NCBI GenBank assembly: GCA_030653385.1
Contig: JAURZM010000007.1
Span: forward strand, 1 to 64,000
Reading direction: 5' to 3'
Length of the DNA stretch: 64,000 nucleotides
DNA from: Rubrivivax sp.
GTDB taxonomy: Bacteria; Pseudomonadota; Gammaproteobacteria; Burkholderiales; Burkholderiaceae_C
The position numbers and the translations under genes were made by a program. Below are positions 17,007-26,694 of this stretch, piece by piece. The notes under the pieces were generated by a model, which did not search any database, had not been told where the DNA came from, and saw only the letters and a list, made by a program, of their open reading frames with translations. Positions within the stretch are counted from its first letter, which is position 1; the number at the start of each line of letters is the position of its first letter.

Positions 17007-17882
17007 TCAGGCCTTGCGCATCTCCAGCCACAGCAGGTACAGCCCGCTGGCCACCACCACCAAGGCACCGGCCACGACATAGGCGTCGGGCACCTGGCTG
17101 AAGACCAGCCAGCCCCACAGCGCCATGTACAGGATCTGCTGGTACAGGAAAGGGCCCAGCACCGCCGCCGAGGCATACCGGTGGGCCAGCGCCACGGCCA
17201 GGTGGCCGACACCGCCCATCAGGCCGCACAGTGCGATCACGCCCCAGTGCAGCGTGTCGGGGGGTGCCTGCCAGTGAAGCAGCGCGGGTGGTGCCAGCAC
17301 CAGCGCCGCACCCACGGCCGACAGCAACTGCATGGCCTGTGGCGATTCGGTGGCCACCATGCGGCGGGTCAGCAGGTTGAAGGCGGCGTACAGCAGCGCG
17401 TTGCCCACGCACAGCAGGATGGCCGGGTGAAAAGCCTGCGAACCCGGCCGGATGACCAGCAGCACACCGGCAAACCCGCCCACGATGGCCACCCAGCGCC
17501 GCAGGTCGAGCTTTTCGTGCAGCCACCAGGCCGACAGCAACGCGATCAACATCGGCACCGAAAACTGGATGGCGCCGGTCTCGGCCAGCTGCAGGTACTG
17601 CAGGGCCCAGAAGTTCAGGCCCGTCATGCTGGCCAGCATGGCGGCTCGCAGCAGGTGCAGACGCGGGCTGTGCATGCGCACCAGCGCGCGGCCGTGGGCC
17701 GGCGCCAGCAGCAGCACCATCAGCAGCACATGGGTCACGAAGCGCAGCCACACCACCTCCACCACCGGCAGCGTCTGCACCAGCCACTTGGCGCAGGCGT
17801 CCAGGATGGCAAAACAGAAGGTGGCCAGCGTCACCAGCCCGATGCCGATGCGGCGGCTGCGTGCGCTGTCGGTCTTCAGCAC
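17007..17882 (-). CDS. EamA/DMT family transporter
   Basis: A 291-residue inner-membrane protein with ten hydrophobic segments in two EamA repeats: the first begins GIGLVTLATFCFAILDACAKW, the second after about residue 150 (AILLCVGNALLYAAFNLLTRR). The conserved AETGAIQFSVPMLIALL segment is typical of drug/metabolite exporters. Substrate unknown. It is followed by 175 bases with no gene before the HD-GYP start. Confidence 0.92.
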   Translation of the reverse strand: MLKTDSARSRRIGIGLVTLATFCFAILDACAKWLVQTLPVVEVVWLRFVTHVLLMVLLLAPAHGRALVRMHSPRLHLLRAAMLASMTGLNFWALQYLQLAETGAIQFSVPMLIALLSAWWLHEKLDLRRWVAIVGGFAGVLLVIRPGSQAFHPAILLCVGNALLYAAFNLLTRRMVATESPQAMQLLSAVGAALVLAPPALLHWQAPPDTLHWGVIALCGLMGGVGHLAVALAHRYASAAVLGPFLYQQILYMALWGWLVFSQVPDAYVVAGALVVVASGLYLLWLEMRKA

Positions 17883-18025
17883 GGGCGAGCCGTTCTTGCC
17901 GTGGGCGCTTGCATGGCTTCATCGTAGCGGACACCCGGCGGGCATCCGCGCACGCACTGCCTGCACGATTGCGTGGCCGATTGCCTAGACTCGGCAGCCT
18001 GAACCCCACCACCGGAGACCTTGCC

Positions 18026-18325
18026 GTGATCCTTGAAATTGCCGACATCCGCATCCCCCCGGGCCAGAACGCGGCCTTCGAAGAAGCCATCCAACGTGGC
18101 CTGGACACCGTGGCAAGCCGGGCCTTGGGCTTCAAGGGGGCCAAGGTCAACCGCGGCATTGAAAGCCCCGAGCGCTACATCCTGCAGATCTTCTGGGACA
18201 CGCTGGAAGACCACACCGTGGGCTTCCGCCAGGGGCCGCTGTTCCCGCAGTGGCGTGCCATCGTCGGGCCGTTTTTTGCTGCGCCGCCGGTGGTCGAGCA
18301 CTTCGAGCTGGTGACGAGGTCGTGA
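18026..18325 (+). CDS. Antibiotic biosynthesis monooxygenase (ABM) domain protein
   Basis: A 99-residue single-domain protein with the dimeric ferredoxin-like ABM outline: VILEIADIRIPPGQNAAFEEAI, SRALGFKGAKVNRGIESPERYILQIFWDTLEDHT and a C-terminal EHFELVTRS. Such proteins include quinol/heme monooxygenases and enzymes with no known substrate. The GTG at 18026 is supported by GGAG ten bases upstream (18013-18016). Its stop overlaps the GTG start of the M20 peptidase gene (GTGA at 18322-18325), so the two are translationally coupled. Confidence 0.82.
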   Translation: MILEIADIRIPPGQNAAFEEAIQRGLDTVASRALGFKGAKVNRGIESPERYILQIFWDTLEDHTVGFRQGPLFPQWRAIVGPFFAAPPVVEHFELVTRS

Positions 18326-19722
18326 GCCGCCAGGCCGCGCTGTTGCAGGCCGTCGAGCACTTCGACGGTGGCCACTTCGTGCGCGACCTGGCGCGGCGCG
18401 TGGCCATCCGCAGCGCCAGCCAGGACACCGACAGCGGCCCGGCGCTGCGCAGCTACCTGGTCGACGAGATCGGGCCCGCGCTGGCGGCCATCGGCTTCGA
18501 ACATCGCCTGCACGACAACCCCGAAACTGCCTACGGCCCCTTCCTGATCGCCACGCGCCACGAGGCCGACCACTTGCCCACGGTGCTGATGTACGGCCAC
18601 GGTGACGTCATCCGCGGCCAGGACAAGAGCTGGACCCGAGGCCAGGGCCCGTGGACGCTGGTGCAGGACGGCGAACGCCTGTACGGCCGTGGCACGGCCG
18701 ACAACAAGGGCCAGCACAGCATCAACATCGCCGCGCTGGCGCAGGTGCTGCGGGTGCGCGGCGGCCGGCTGGGTTTCAACGTCAAGTGGCTCATCGAAAC
18801 CGGCGAAGAAACCGGCTCGCCGGGGCTGGCGGCTTTCTGCTCGGCGCACAAATCCGAGCTGGCCGCCGATGTGCTGATCGCCAGCGACGGCCCGCGCCTG
18901 CGGCGTGACCGCGCCACCGTCTTCCTGGGTTCACGTGGGGTTGCCAACTTCGACCTGTCACTGACGCTGCGCGAAGGTGCCCACCACTCGGGCAACTGGG
19001 GTGGCCTGCTGCGCAACCCGGGCACGGTGCTGGCCAATGCCATCGCCTGCCTGGTCGACGGGCGGGGTGTCATCCGCGTGCCGGGTCTGCGGCCGCCGCC
19101 GATTCCCGCCAACGTGAAGACCGCGCTGCAAGGCCTGCAATTCGGCGGTGACGCCGGCGACCCGGCCGTGGACAGCGACTGGGGCGAACCCGGCCTGAGC
19201 CCGGCCGAACGGGTGATCGCCTGGAACACGCTGGAGGTGCTGGCCTGCCGCACCGGCAACCCCGACTTCCCGGTGAACGCCATCCCACCCAGCGCCAAGG
19301 CCACGATGCACATGCGCTTCGTGGTCGGCACCGACACCTCAAGACTGCAGCAGGTGGTGCAGGAGCACCTGGCGACACACGGCTTTGCCGACATCGCAGT
19401 CAGCGAACCGATGGTCATGGCCGCCACACGGCTGGACCCCGACAACGCGTGGGTGCGTTTTGCGCTGGCGTCCATCGAAACCAGCACCGGCCAGCCGCCG
19501 GTGCTGCTGCCCAACCTGGGCGGCAGCCTGCCCAACGACGTGTTTGCCGACATCCTGGGCCTGCCCACGGTGTGGGTGCCGCACAGCTACCCGGCGTGCT
19601 GCCAGCATGCGCCCGACGAGCACCTGCTGGTGCCGGTGGCACGCGAGGCGCTGCAGCTGATGACGGGGCTGTTCTGGGACCTGGGCGAACAGGCCGCGAC
19701 CCTGCCGCGCAAGGCGGCCTGA
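18322..19722 (+). CDS. M20 family metallopeptidase/amidohydrolase
   Basis: A 466-residue zinc-dependent hydrolase of the ArgE/DapE/carboxypeptidase group. Metal-site motifs are visible: VLMYGHGDVI, GRGTADNKGQHSIN (bridging Asp), and the catalytic-base segment WLIETGEETGSPGL, followed by ADVLIASDGPR. A late VPHSYPACCQHAPDEH carries the last metal histidine. Substrate could be a peptide or N-acylated amino acid. The GTG start at 18322 overlaps the ABM stop. Confidence 0.92.
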   Translation: MSRQAALLQAVEHFDGGHFVRDLARRVAIRSASQDTDSGPALRSYLVDEIGPALAAIGFEHRLHDNPETAYGPFLIATRHEADHLPTVLMYGHGDVIRGQDKSWTRGQGPWTLVQDGERLYGRGTADNKGQHSINIAALAQVLRVRGGRLGFNVKWLIETGEETGSPGLAAFCSAHKSELAADVLIASDGPRLRRDRATVFLGSRGVANFDLSLTLREGAHHSGNWGGLLRNPGTVLANAIACLVDGRGVIRVPGLRPPPIPANVKTALQGLQFGGDAGDPAVDSDWGEPGLSPAERVIAWNTLEVLACRTGNPDFPVNAIPPSAKATMHMRFVVGTDTSRLQQVVQEHLATHGFADIAVSEPMVMAATRLDPDNAWVRFALASIETSTGQPPVLLPNLGGSLPNDVFADILGLPTVWVPHSYPACCQHAPDEHLLVPVAREALQLMTGLFWDLGEQAATLPRKAA

Positions 19723-19733
19723 ACAGCGGCGGG

Positions 19734-20729
19734 TCAGGCGGCCACGCGCGCGCTGCTGCCGAAGGCCACCAGCCGGCCCTTGGCGTCGTGCACCTCGAAG
19801 TCTTTGCCGTCCACCACCAGCAGCAAGGCCTGGCCCAGCACAGCCGGCGCGGCAAAGGTCAGCTGCAGGCCGTCCACTGGCGCGCCCAGCTCCACCAGGT
19901 GGCGCATCACCAGGTTGCGCAGCGCCAGCCCTTGCAGGAAAGGCCGCTTCAGGCCAAACAACCAGGCACCCAGGCGGCAGCAGTGCACCGGGTTCATGTC
20001 ACCCGACACACGGCCGTAAGCCAGGCCCATGCCGAGGGGCACGGGCATTTCGCTGACCTGCGCCTGCCCTTCGGTGGTGGACAAACGCGGCAGACGGCGG
20101 CGCAGGCCCAGCAGTTCACGCAGCAACTGGCGGTCTGACGGCAGGCCCGCCAGGTCGGCCGCGGGCAGGCGATTGACGACAAAACCGTCTTCGATCTGCG
20201 TCAACAGCTGGCCGCCGGCGTCGATGACCAGGGTCTGCACTTCCACCAGCACCCGGTCTTCGCTCAGGCGCAGCACCCGGCGCACGTGGCAGTCCAGCCG
20301 CTGATCGCGCGAGCGTGTGCAGGCTTCGACGCCCGCGTGGTGCGTGGTGCGGTGCTGCAGGTGCAGCAGGTGGCGCATGTTCAGGCCGAGGTCGGCAAAC
20401 AGCTGCGCGTACAGCAGCGTGCCCACGCTCTGGTTGCTGAGCAGCGGCACCCGCGTCGAGGCCCGGGCCGGCACGTCGAACAGCGCACGCCAGCGGTGGG
20501 CCAGGCGCGGGCTGATCTGCACCGGCGCACGGCGCGGCACCGCCGCATCGGCAAACAGGCGGTGGGCGCCCAGCAGGCTGGCCACCGCCGCGCGCCCATA
20601 GGCCCAGGCGTAGGCCCAGGGTGTGTCGACGCTGGGCAAAGTCATCGTCACCGGCTGGGCACGGTGGGCGGGTCCGGCCGATGCAGGCAAGGTCAGGGCG
20701 TGGTGCATATCGGATGGCGGTGTGGTCAT
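19734..20729 (-). CDS. MaoC-like hydratase-fold protein
   Basis: A 331-residue protein with a C-terminal MaoC/hydratase-2 motif, YGRVSGDMNPVHCCRLGAWLFG (split: YGRVSGDMNP then VHCCRLGA), followed by RPFLQGLALRN in place of the usual A-H-G-M loop. The N-terminal half (about residues 40-180) looks like a second, degenerate hot-dog domain. Members hydrate enoyl-CoA thioesters or act as acyl-binding dehydratases in lipid metabolism. The start at 20729 is the first ATG free of the divergent region; a downstream Met (MHHALTL) is possible. It lies tail-to-tail with the M20 gene. Confidence 0.8.
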   Translation of the reverse strand: MTTPPSDMHHALTLPASAGPAHRAQPVTMTLPSVDTPWAYAWAYGRAAVASLLGAHRLFADAAVPRRAPVQISPRLAHRWRALFDVPARASTRVPLLSNQSVGTLLYAQLFADLGLNMRHLLHLQHRTTHHAGVEACTRSRDQRLDCHVRRVLRLSEDRVLVEVQTLVIDAGGQLLTQIEDGFVVNRLPAADLAGLPSDRQLLRELLGLRRRLPRLSTTEGQAQVSEMPVPLGMGLAYGRVSGDMNPVHCCRLGAWLFGLKRPFLQGLALRNLVMRHLVELGAPVDGLQLTFAAPAVLGQALLLVVDGKDFEVHDAKGRLVAFGSSARVAA

Positions 20730-20823
20730 GTCGAGCCCACACTGTGGCCATCCCCCGCCCCTGCGTCTGCGAACCGCTGCACCGCCGCGGTGTGACCCAT
20801 TCACACCGGCGTCGGCACGGTGC

Positions 20824-22386
20824 TTACACCGCCGGCAGCTCCAATGTCACTGTGGTGCCCACGCCAGGCTCGCTGCTCACCGCCACGTGGCCGCGGTGCA
20901 GTTCGGCGATGCGCTTGACAATGGCCAGGCCCAGGCCGCGGCCTTCTTCGCTGGTGGCCGGGGCGACGCTGTCGCGGCTCTGGTACAGGCGGTCGAAAAG
21001 GTGGGGCAGGTCGGCTGCCGGGATGCCCGCGCCCTGATCGGCCACGGCCACACGCACACCCTGTTCGTGGCGCTCGGCACTCAGTTCGATGGCCTTGGCT
21101 GCCGGGGTGAACTTCAGCGCGTTGTCCAGCAGGTTGGCCACGGCCCGCTCGAACAGTTCGATGTCCACCTCGGCCACCGGCGGCCCGTCGCCGCGCTGGA
21201 CAAACTGCAGGCCCACCCCCTGCTGGGCCGCACGGGGCGCAAAACGCAGCGTGATGTCGTCCAGCACCTCGCCCACGTCGAGCCGGGTCAGGTGCAGCTT
21301 GAAGGCGGGTTCGTCCAGCAGCGCCAGGTCACCCAGGCTGCGCACCATGGCGGCGGCGTTGCGGGTGTTGCGCAGCGCCACCTGCAACAGGCGTTGGTCG
21401 GCTTCAGGGTCGCCTTGCCCGTCGCCTGGTCCTTGGGTTGGGCCGCTGGCGCGCTGGGTCTGCCAGCGCGTCTGCAATGTCTCCAAGCAGGCCACAGTGG
21501 CGGTCAGCGGCGAGCGCAGGTCGTGCGACAGGTTGCTGACACTCTCGCGGCGGAAGGTGTCCAGTCGCCGCAGTTCGTCCCACTGCATGCGCAGCGTGGC
21601 CAGCAGCGCGTGGAAGCCACCCCGCAGGCGGCTGAACTCGTCATCGGCCGCGCTCACCGGCGGCGCCGGCACGGTGGCCGCCGTCGTGAAGCCGGCACGT
21701 GCGGCCGTGGCCACTTCGTCGCTCAGCACCCGCAGCGGGCGGGTGACGGTGACGATGATCCAGGCCGCCAGCAGCGAGATGAGCAGGATCACCGCCACCA
21801 CCGGCACCAGCGCGGGCGATACCAGGCTGGCGCCCAGCAGCTGCAGCCGACCTGCCGGCAGGCCCGGCTTGCTGCACACCAGGTACAGGTAGCCTGCGGC
21901 ACTGTCGTCACCGCGGCTGGGCCGGATGACGGCACGCTGCAGGCTGCGCGCCGCCACCACCGCGTCGGCGTTCATGTGCTCGGGGTCGTCGCCCATCACG
22001 TAAGCCGCCTCTTTCCGGTCGCCGGCGGCGGCCGCGCGGGCGGCCTTCTGCACCGGTGGCAACGCCACCTTGAAACCCGGCGGCAGCTGCGCCTGGCCGG
22101 TGCTGGCCAGCACCGTGCCGTCGGCCGCCAGCAGGTAGAGCTGGCTGTTGGGCTCGTACAGCAGCAGGTTGCGCAGGAAACTGGCGAAGGCTTCGGGCTG
22201 GCGCTGGTGCTGGTCCAGCAGGTCGTCGTGCAACATCGTCACACGCGCCAGGAATGCATCACCGCGCTGCCAGATGCTTTCGTGTTCGAAACGCTGGAAG
22301 GCCAGAGCCACCGTCACGATGACGGCCAGGGCCGTGGCCAGGCCGGTCAGGAAAACCGTCAGCGCGAGGCGGAAACGAACTGTCAT
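20824..22386 (-). CDS. Sensor histidine kinase
   Basis: A 520-residue membrane kinase. It has a first TM segment near residues 8-30, a periplasmic sensing region to about residue 185 (LYLLAADGTVLASTGQAQLP), a second TM segment, HAMP (AWIIVTVTRPLRVLSDEV), and a HisKA domain with the phospho-accepting His in SNLSHDLRSPLTATVACLE. The HATPase domain shows LLDNALKFTP, VADQGAGIP and GRGLGLAIVKRIAELHRG. The start at 22386 follows the response regulator stop by 16 bases. It forms a two-component pair with the upstream OmpR-type regulator; the signal is unknown. Confidence 0.93.
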   Translation of the reverse strand: MTVRFRLALTVFLTGLATALAVIVTVALAFQRFEHESIWQRGDAFLARVTMLHDDLLDQHQRQPEAFASFLRNLLLYEPNSQLYLLAADGTVLASTGQAQLPPGFKVALPPVQKAARAAAAGDRKEAAYVMGDDPEHMNADAVVAARSLQRAVIRPSRGDDSAAGYLYLVCSKPGLPAGRLQLLGASLVSPALVPVVAVILLISLLAAWIIVTVTRPLRVLSDEVATAARAGFTTAATVPAPPVSAADDEFSRLRGGFHALLATLRMQWDELRRLDTFRRESVSNLSHDLRSPLTATVACLETLQTRWQTQRASGPTQGPGDGQGDPEADQRLLQVALRNTRNAAAMVRSLGDLALLDEPAFKLHLTRLDVGEVLDDITLRFAPRAAQQGVGLQFVQRGDGPPVAEVDIELFERAVANLLDNALKFTPAAKAIELSAERHEQGVRVAVADQGAGIPAADLPHLFDRLYQSRDSVAPATSEEGRGLGLAIVKRIAELHRGHVAVSSEPGVGTTVTLELPAV

Positions 22387-22402
22387 CGACCGGTCCGCCG
22401 GC

Positions 22403-23125
22403 TCAGCGGGGTGCGTCGCGCATCTTGTAGCCGGCGCCACGCACCGTCAGGATGAAGCGCGGGTTCATCGGGTCCTGTTCCAGCTTGGCACGCAGGCGGT
22501 TGATGTGGGTGGTGACCGTGTGTTCGTAACCTTCATGTGAGTAGCCCCATACCGCGTCCAGCAGCTGCGTGCGCGAAAAGACGTGGCCCGGGTGGTTGGC
22601 AAAGTGCAGCAGCAGGTCGAATTCCAAGGCCGTGAATTCCAGCTTGTCTGCCGCTTCGCGGCCGTGGATGCGCACCTCGCGCCGCACGGGCAGGATTTCC
22701 AGCTCGCCGTTTTTCACGCTCTGGCTGGGCGCCGGCTCGGCAGCCGCTGCACGCAGCAGTTCGGCGCGGCGCAGCAGGGCCTTCACCCGCGCCAGCAGCT
22801 CGGCCATCGAAAACGGTTTGCTCAGGTAGTCGTCGGCGCCCAGTTCCAGGCCCAGCACACGGTCGAGCTCGGTGCTCTTGGCGGTGAGCATCAGGATCGG
22901 CGTGGCTCGGCCCCGTGCCCGCAGCGCCTTGCAGACTTCCAGCCCGTCGAGTGCCGGCATCATCAGGTCCAGCACCAGCAGGTCGCTGGCGCGCGCGGTT
23001 TCCTGGTCCAGTGCAGCCCGGCCGTCGGCCACGGCCGTGACCGCATAACCGGCCTGCTGCAGGTTCAGCACGATGAGGTCGCGGATGTCGACCTGGTCTT
23101 CGGCAACGAGGATGTGGCTGGCCAT
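22403..23125 (-). CDS. OmpR/PhoB family response regulator
   Basis: A 240-residue DNA-binding regulator. The receiver domain has VAEDQVD at the acidic pocket, the phospho-aspartate in LLVLDLMMPALDGLE and the conserved lysine in DYLSKPFS. The winged-helix output domain (about residues 140-235) contains EFTALEFDLLLHFANHPG and GYEHTVTTHINRLRAKLE, ending TVRGAGYKM. The start at 23125 gives a normal receiver N-terminus. It is divergent from the ECF sigma gene (139 bases apart) and directly upstream of its kinase. Confidence 0.95.
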   Translation of the reverse strand: MASHILVAEDQVDIRDLIVLNLQQAGYAVTAVADGRAALDQETARASDLLVLDLMMPALDGLEVCKALRARGRATPILMLTAKSTELDRVLGLELGADDYLSKPFSMAELLARVKALLRRAELLRAAAAEPAPSQSVKNGELEILPVRREVRIHGREAADKLEFTALEFDLLLHFANHPGHVFSRTQLLDAVWGYSHEGYEHTVTTHINRLRAKLEQDPMNPRFILTVRGAGYKMRDAPR

Positions 23126-23264
23126 GGTGGTGTGCGTGGGCTTGAAGGTCGCCCGGCGATCACGCTTCTTACACCGATGTGATCTGGCTGTGAGGTGGCG
23201 AGACACGGCTGCGAGGTGAGCGCACGACAGTGTAGCCATCGACACCCGCACAGGACCCTGCACC

Positions 23265-23807
23265 ATGCAAGCCCAGCCCAGCACCCCTGCCCACCGCCTG
23301 ACAGCCGCCACCCCGCCGGCCGTGGGCTGGGCCGATCTGGCGCCGCACCGCGGCTACCTGGTGGCGTTTGCGCGCCGCCGCCTGCAGGACCCGGCGCTGG
23401 CCGAAGACCTGGTGCACGACGTGTTCGAAGCCGTTGTCACCGGCCGTGCCGAGTTTGGCGGGCGCGCCGCGCTGCGCAGCTGGCTGGTGGGCATCCTGAA
23501 GCACAAGGTGGTCGACCTGGTGCGCCAGCGCAGCGGCCACGACAGCCTGGACGCCAGTGACGACGAAGACGGACCGGGCCTGGACTTCGCCTGCCCGCAG
23601 CCCCGCCCCGACGAAGTGGCCGAACAGCGGCAGCTGCTGCGTCACACGCTGCAACGCATTGCCCAGTTGCCCGACACGCTGCGCCAGGTGGTGGAACTGC
23701 GGCTGCTGCGCGACCAGGGCACCGACGAGGTCTGCCGCACCCTGGCCATCAGCGAACAGAACCTGTTTGTGCGCCTGCACCGCGCGCGCCGGGCGCTGGC
23801 GTCCTGA
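23265..23807 (+). CDS. ECF-type RNA polymerase sigma factor
   Basis: A 180-residue sigma-70 family protein. Region 2 spans about residues 25-90 (HRGYLVAFARRRLQDPALAEDLVHDVFEAV, then RSWLVGILKHKVVDLVR), and region 4 spans about 120-178 (RIAQLPDTLRQVVELRLLRDQGTDEVCRTLAISEQNLFVRLHRARRAL). An acidic, Asp-rich linker joins them. No anti-sigma gene follows; the next gene is on the opposite strand 12 bases downstream. An AGGA lies nine bases upstream of the ATG. Confidence 0.93.
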   Translation: MQAQPSTPAHRLTAATPPAVGWADLAPHRGYLVAFARRRLQDPALAEDLVHDVFEAVVTGRAEFGGRAALRSWLVGILKHKVVDLVRQRSGHDSLDASDDEDGPGLDFACPQPRPDEVAEQRQLLRHTLQRIAQLPDTLRQVVELRLLRDQGTDEVCRTLAISEQNLFVRLHRARRALAS

Positions 23808-23819
23808 GTACCGAAGCGG

Positions 23820-26564
23820 TCAGCGGCCGAGCAGGCGGTCCACCGCGGCCAGCAGCAGCGGCAGGTCGATGGGCTTGGTGATGTAGTCGGCAAAACCGGC
23901 GCGCATGGCCTTGTCGCGGTCGGCCGGCATGGCGTTGGCACTGACGGCCACCACCGGTGCTGGCGCCCGGCCGTTGCGGGCTTCTTGCTGGCGCAGGCGG
24001 CGCAGCACCTCGAAGCCGTCGAAGTCGGGCAGCTGGATGTCCAGCAGCACCAGGTCCGGCGGACGTTCGGCCGCCATCTGCAGGCCTGGCTGCGGTGCTG
24101 CGGCCATCCGCAGCCGGATGCCGGGGCGCTGCGCCAGCATGCCTTCCATCAGCAGACGGTTGACCTCGTTGTCCTCGATGTAGAGCACCTCGTGCCCGTG
24201 GGTGGCCGCCGGGGCTGCGGGCTGGGTGGCGGGGCCGGCCCCAGAAACTGGTGCGGGCGGCAAGGCACCGCCTGCGGCCGGGTCTGGGCTCTGGACGTCC
24301 TGCGTGCAGTTCAGCGACAGCCAGAAAATGCTGCCGACACCCGCGACGCTGTCCACGCCGATCTGGCCGTGCATCAGGTCGAGCAACCACTTGCTCAAGG
24401 CCAGGCCGATGCCGGCGCCCTCGACGGTGGTCTGGTCGGCATCCAGCCGTTCGAAGGGCAGGAAAAGTCGCTCCTGCTGTGCGGGGCTGAGGCCCGGCCC
24501 GGTGTCGCGCACCTCGATGCGCAGTCGGCCGTCCGCGCGATGCCAGCCCAGGTGCACCTGGCCGCCCAGGCGGTTGTACTTGATGGCGTTGGACAGCAGG
24601 TTCAGCAGCACCTGCTTCAGGCGCGTGGGGTCGGCCAGCACCTGGCCGGCAGCCCCGCCTTGCAGGTGCAGGCTGATCTGCCTTTCGCTGGCCGTCAAGG
24701 CCACCAGGCGCAGGCAGTCCTGCGCCACCGCGTCCACGTCCACGGCGGCCAGTTGCAGACTCAGGCGGCCTGCCTCGATGCGCGCCAGGTCCAGCACGTC
24801 GTTGATCAGGCTCAGCAGGTGGCGGCCGCCGCGCTGCAGTTCCTGCACGCGGGTGCGCTGGGCAGGGCTCAGCGGGTCGGCGGTGTCGGCATCCAGCAGC
24901 TGCGCAAAACCCAGCACGGCGTTCAGCGGCGTGCGCAGTTCGTGTGACATGCGCGACAGGAATTCCGACTTGGCCCGGTTGGCGCGTTCGGCTTCTTCCT
25001 TGGCCGCACGCAAGGCGGCTTCGGCAGCCTTGCGCTCGGTGATGTCCCAGCCGTAGACGATGAAACCTTCGAAACGGCCGTCGGACGTGAAGCGCGGGAT
25101 GCCATGGTCCAGCAGCCACACCAGGCGCCCGTCGTGGCAGCACAGGCGGTACTCGACCTGGAACGCCACCTTGTCTGCCGCCGCCGCTTCGAAGCGGGTC
25201 CGGCCGAGCACCAGGTCGTCGCTGTGCAGGCGGTGCGACCAGTCCAGCACCAGCTCTTCCTGCATCAGGCGCCCCGTGCACTGCAGCCAGCGCTGGTTGA
25301 ACCACAGCGCGGCGCCGCTGGCGTCGGACAGCCAGATGAAGGCCGGTGCAGCGTCGGCCATGCTGCGAAAACGCGATTCGCTTTCCTGCAGTGCCTGTTG
25401 CGCCTGCACCGCGGCCGTGACGTCGGTGTAGGTGCGCACCACGCTGCCGTCGGTGCCGCGGTGGGTCTGCACCTCGAGCACGGTGCCGTCGTTCCGCTTG
25501 CGCTTGTAACGCGGCGGGTCGGTTCGCCAGCCATCCAGCCGGGGCTGGAAGTCGGTGCCGGCGAAGTGACCGTTCTCGAGCTGGTAGCGACCCACTTCCG
25601 TGATCGAAGGCCGCGCCTGCATCAGCGACTCGGGAATCTGCAGCAGCTTCAGGAAGGTGCGGTTCCAGGCATGGGTGCGGCCCTCGGCGTCGATGCTCAG
25701 CACACCCTGCGACAGCGCGTCCAGCGTGACCTCGAGCACCCGCGATTTCTGCGCCAGCAGCTCGCTGGTCAAACGCACCTGCCGCTCGGCGCCCTTCAGC
25801 AGGCTGACGTCGGAAAACATGCCCACCGCGCCGATCTTCTGGCCATTGGCGTCGAAGATCGGCGTGGCGTTGTTGTAGCAGTGCACGGCGTGGCCGTCGG
25901 CATGGCGCAGCGCGATCTCGTAACTTTCGGCCTTGCCCTGGCTGCGCCTGCGCACATGCTCGCGAAAGATCTCGGCATTCGCCTCGTCCACGAATTCGTA
26001 GATGTTGCGCCCCATCATCTGCGGCAGGCTCAACCCCAGCATTCGGCACATGGCCGGGTTGGCGTCGGTGGTGCGCAGTTCGTTGTCGATGAACCAGATG
26101 CCCTGCTCGGTGTTCAGGATCAGCAACTCGAGCATGCGCTTCTGGCCGGCCCGTGCGGCCTGCGCGGCCTTGCGCTCGGTGATGTCGGCATACAGCGAGA
26201 CAAAACCGCCATCGGACGTGGGGTTGCGGCGCAGTTCGATGGTGCGGCCGTCGGGGCGCAGATGTTCGGTGACCCCCCGGGGGTTTTCGCGCAGCAGCCG
26301 CAGCCGCTGCCGGGCCACGGCCTCCGGCTCGCCCGGGCCGAATTCACCGGCCTGGGCCATCGCCAGGACCAGGTCTTCCAGCCGTGCGCCCACACGGGCC
26401 AAGGACACGTCGACCCGGGTCAGGCTCAGGAACAGGTCGTTCCAGGCACACAGGCGCCACTGGGCATCGAAGACACAGATGCCCTCGCCCACATGGTCGA
26501 ACACCAGGCGCAACAGCGACTGGCTGTCGACGAGCGGCGGCGAAAGGTCGGACGGCCCGGGCAT
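23820..26564 (-). CDS. Hybrid sensor histidine kinase with four PAS domains and a receiver
   Basis: A 914-residue soluble protein without TM segments. Four PAS units begin near residues 15 ([20 protein letters not shown]), 145 ([18 protein letters not shown]), 270 ([19 protein letters not shown]) and 400 ([18 protein letters not shown]), the first and last ending in DITERKAA. HisKA has [19 protein letters not shown]; the ATPase domain shows [19 protein letters not shown] and [12 protein letters not shown]. After a Pro/Ala linker the C-terminal receiver carries IEDNEVNR, the phospho-aspartate in [13 protein letters not shown], and YITKPIDL. No output domain follows, so a phosphotransfer partner elsewhere is likely. 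The start at 26564 leaves 130 bases to the divergent GntR gene. Confidence 0.93.
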   Translation of the reverse strand: MPGPSDLSPPLVDSQSLLRLVFDHVGEGICVFDAQWRLCAWNDLFLSLTRVDVSLARVGARLEDLVLAMAQAGEFGPGEPEAVARQRLRLLRENPRGVTEHLRPDGRTIELRRNPTSDGGFVSLYADITERKAAQAARAGQKRMLELLILNTEQGIWFIDNELRTTDANPAMCRMLGLSLPQMMGRNIYEFVDEANAEIFREHVRRRSQGKAESYEIALRHADGHAVHCYNNATPIFDANGQKIGAVGMFSDVSLLKGAERQVRLTSELLAQKSRVLEVTLDALSQGVLSIDAEGRTHAWNRTFLKLLQIPESLMQARPSITEVGRYQLENGHFAGTDFQPRLDGWRTDPPRYKRKRNDGTVLEVQTHRGTDGSVVRTYTDVTAAVQAQQALQESESRFRSMADAAPAFIWLSDASGAALWFNQRWLQCTGRLMQEELVLDWSHRLHSDDLVLGRTRFEAAAADKVAFQVEYRLCCHDGRLVWLLDHGIPRFTSDGRFEGFIVYGWDITERKAAEAALRAAKEEAERANRAKSEFLSRMSHELRTPLNAVLGFAQLLDADTADPLSPAQRTRVQELQRGGRHLLSLINDVLDLARIEAGRLSLQLAAVDVDAVAQDCLRLVALTASERQISLHLQGGAAGQVLADPTRLKQVLLNLLSNAIKYNRLGGQVHLGWHRADGRLRIEVRDTGPGLSPAQQERLFLPFERLDADQTTVEGAGIGLALSKWLLDLMHGQIGVDSVAGVGSIFWLSLNCTQDVQSPDPAAGGALPPAPVSGAGPATQPAAPAATHGHEVLYIEDNEVNRLLMEGMLAQRPGIRLRMAAAPQPGLQMAAERPPDLVLLDIQLPDFDGFEVLRRLRQQEARNGRAPAPVVAVSANAMPADRDKAMRAGFADYITKPIDLPLLLAAVDRLLGR

Positions 26565-26694
26565 GAGCGATTCTGCCGCCTGGCGTGCCGCCGTAGGCCG
26601 CGTGGCGCGGCCTAAACTTGTGGTCCTGCTTGCCCGCGACTGGCCACAGGCCTGTCCGGACACCTCTCAAACGGCCTCCCATACCCTTGCTCGC

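Noticed and set aside
20623..22455. A 610-codon plus-strand frame over the sensor kinase
   Set aside because: It is antisense to a complete histidine kinase with intact HisKA and ATPase motifs; composition (Gln/His/Arg-rich) is that of a shadow frame.
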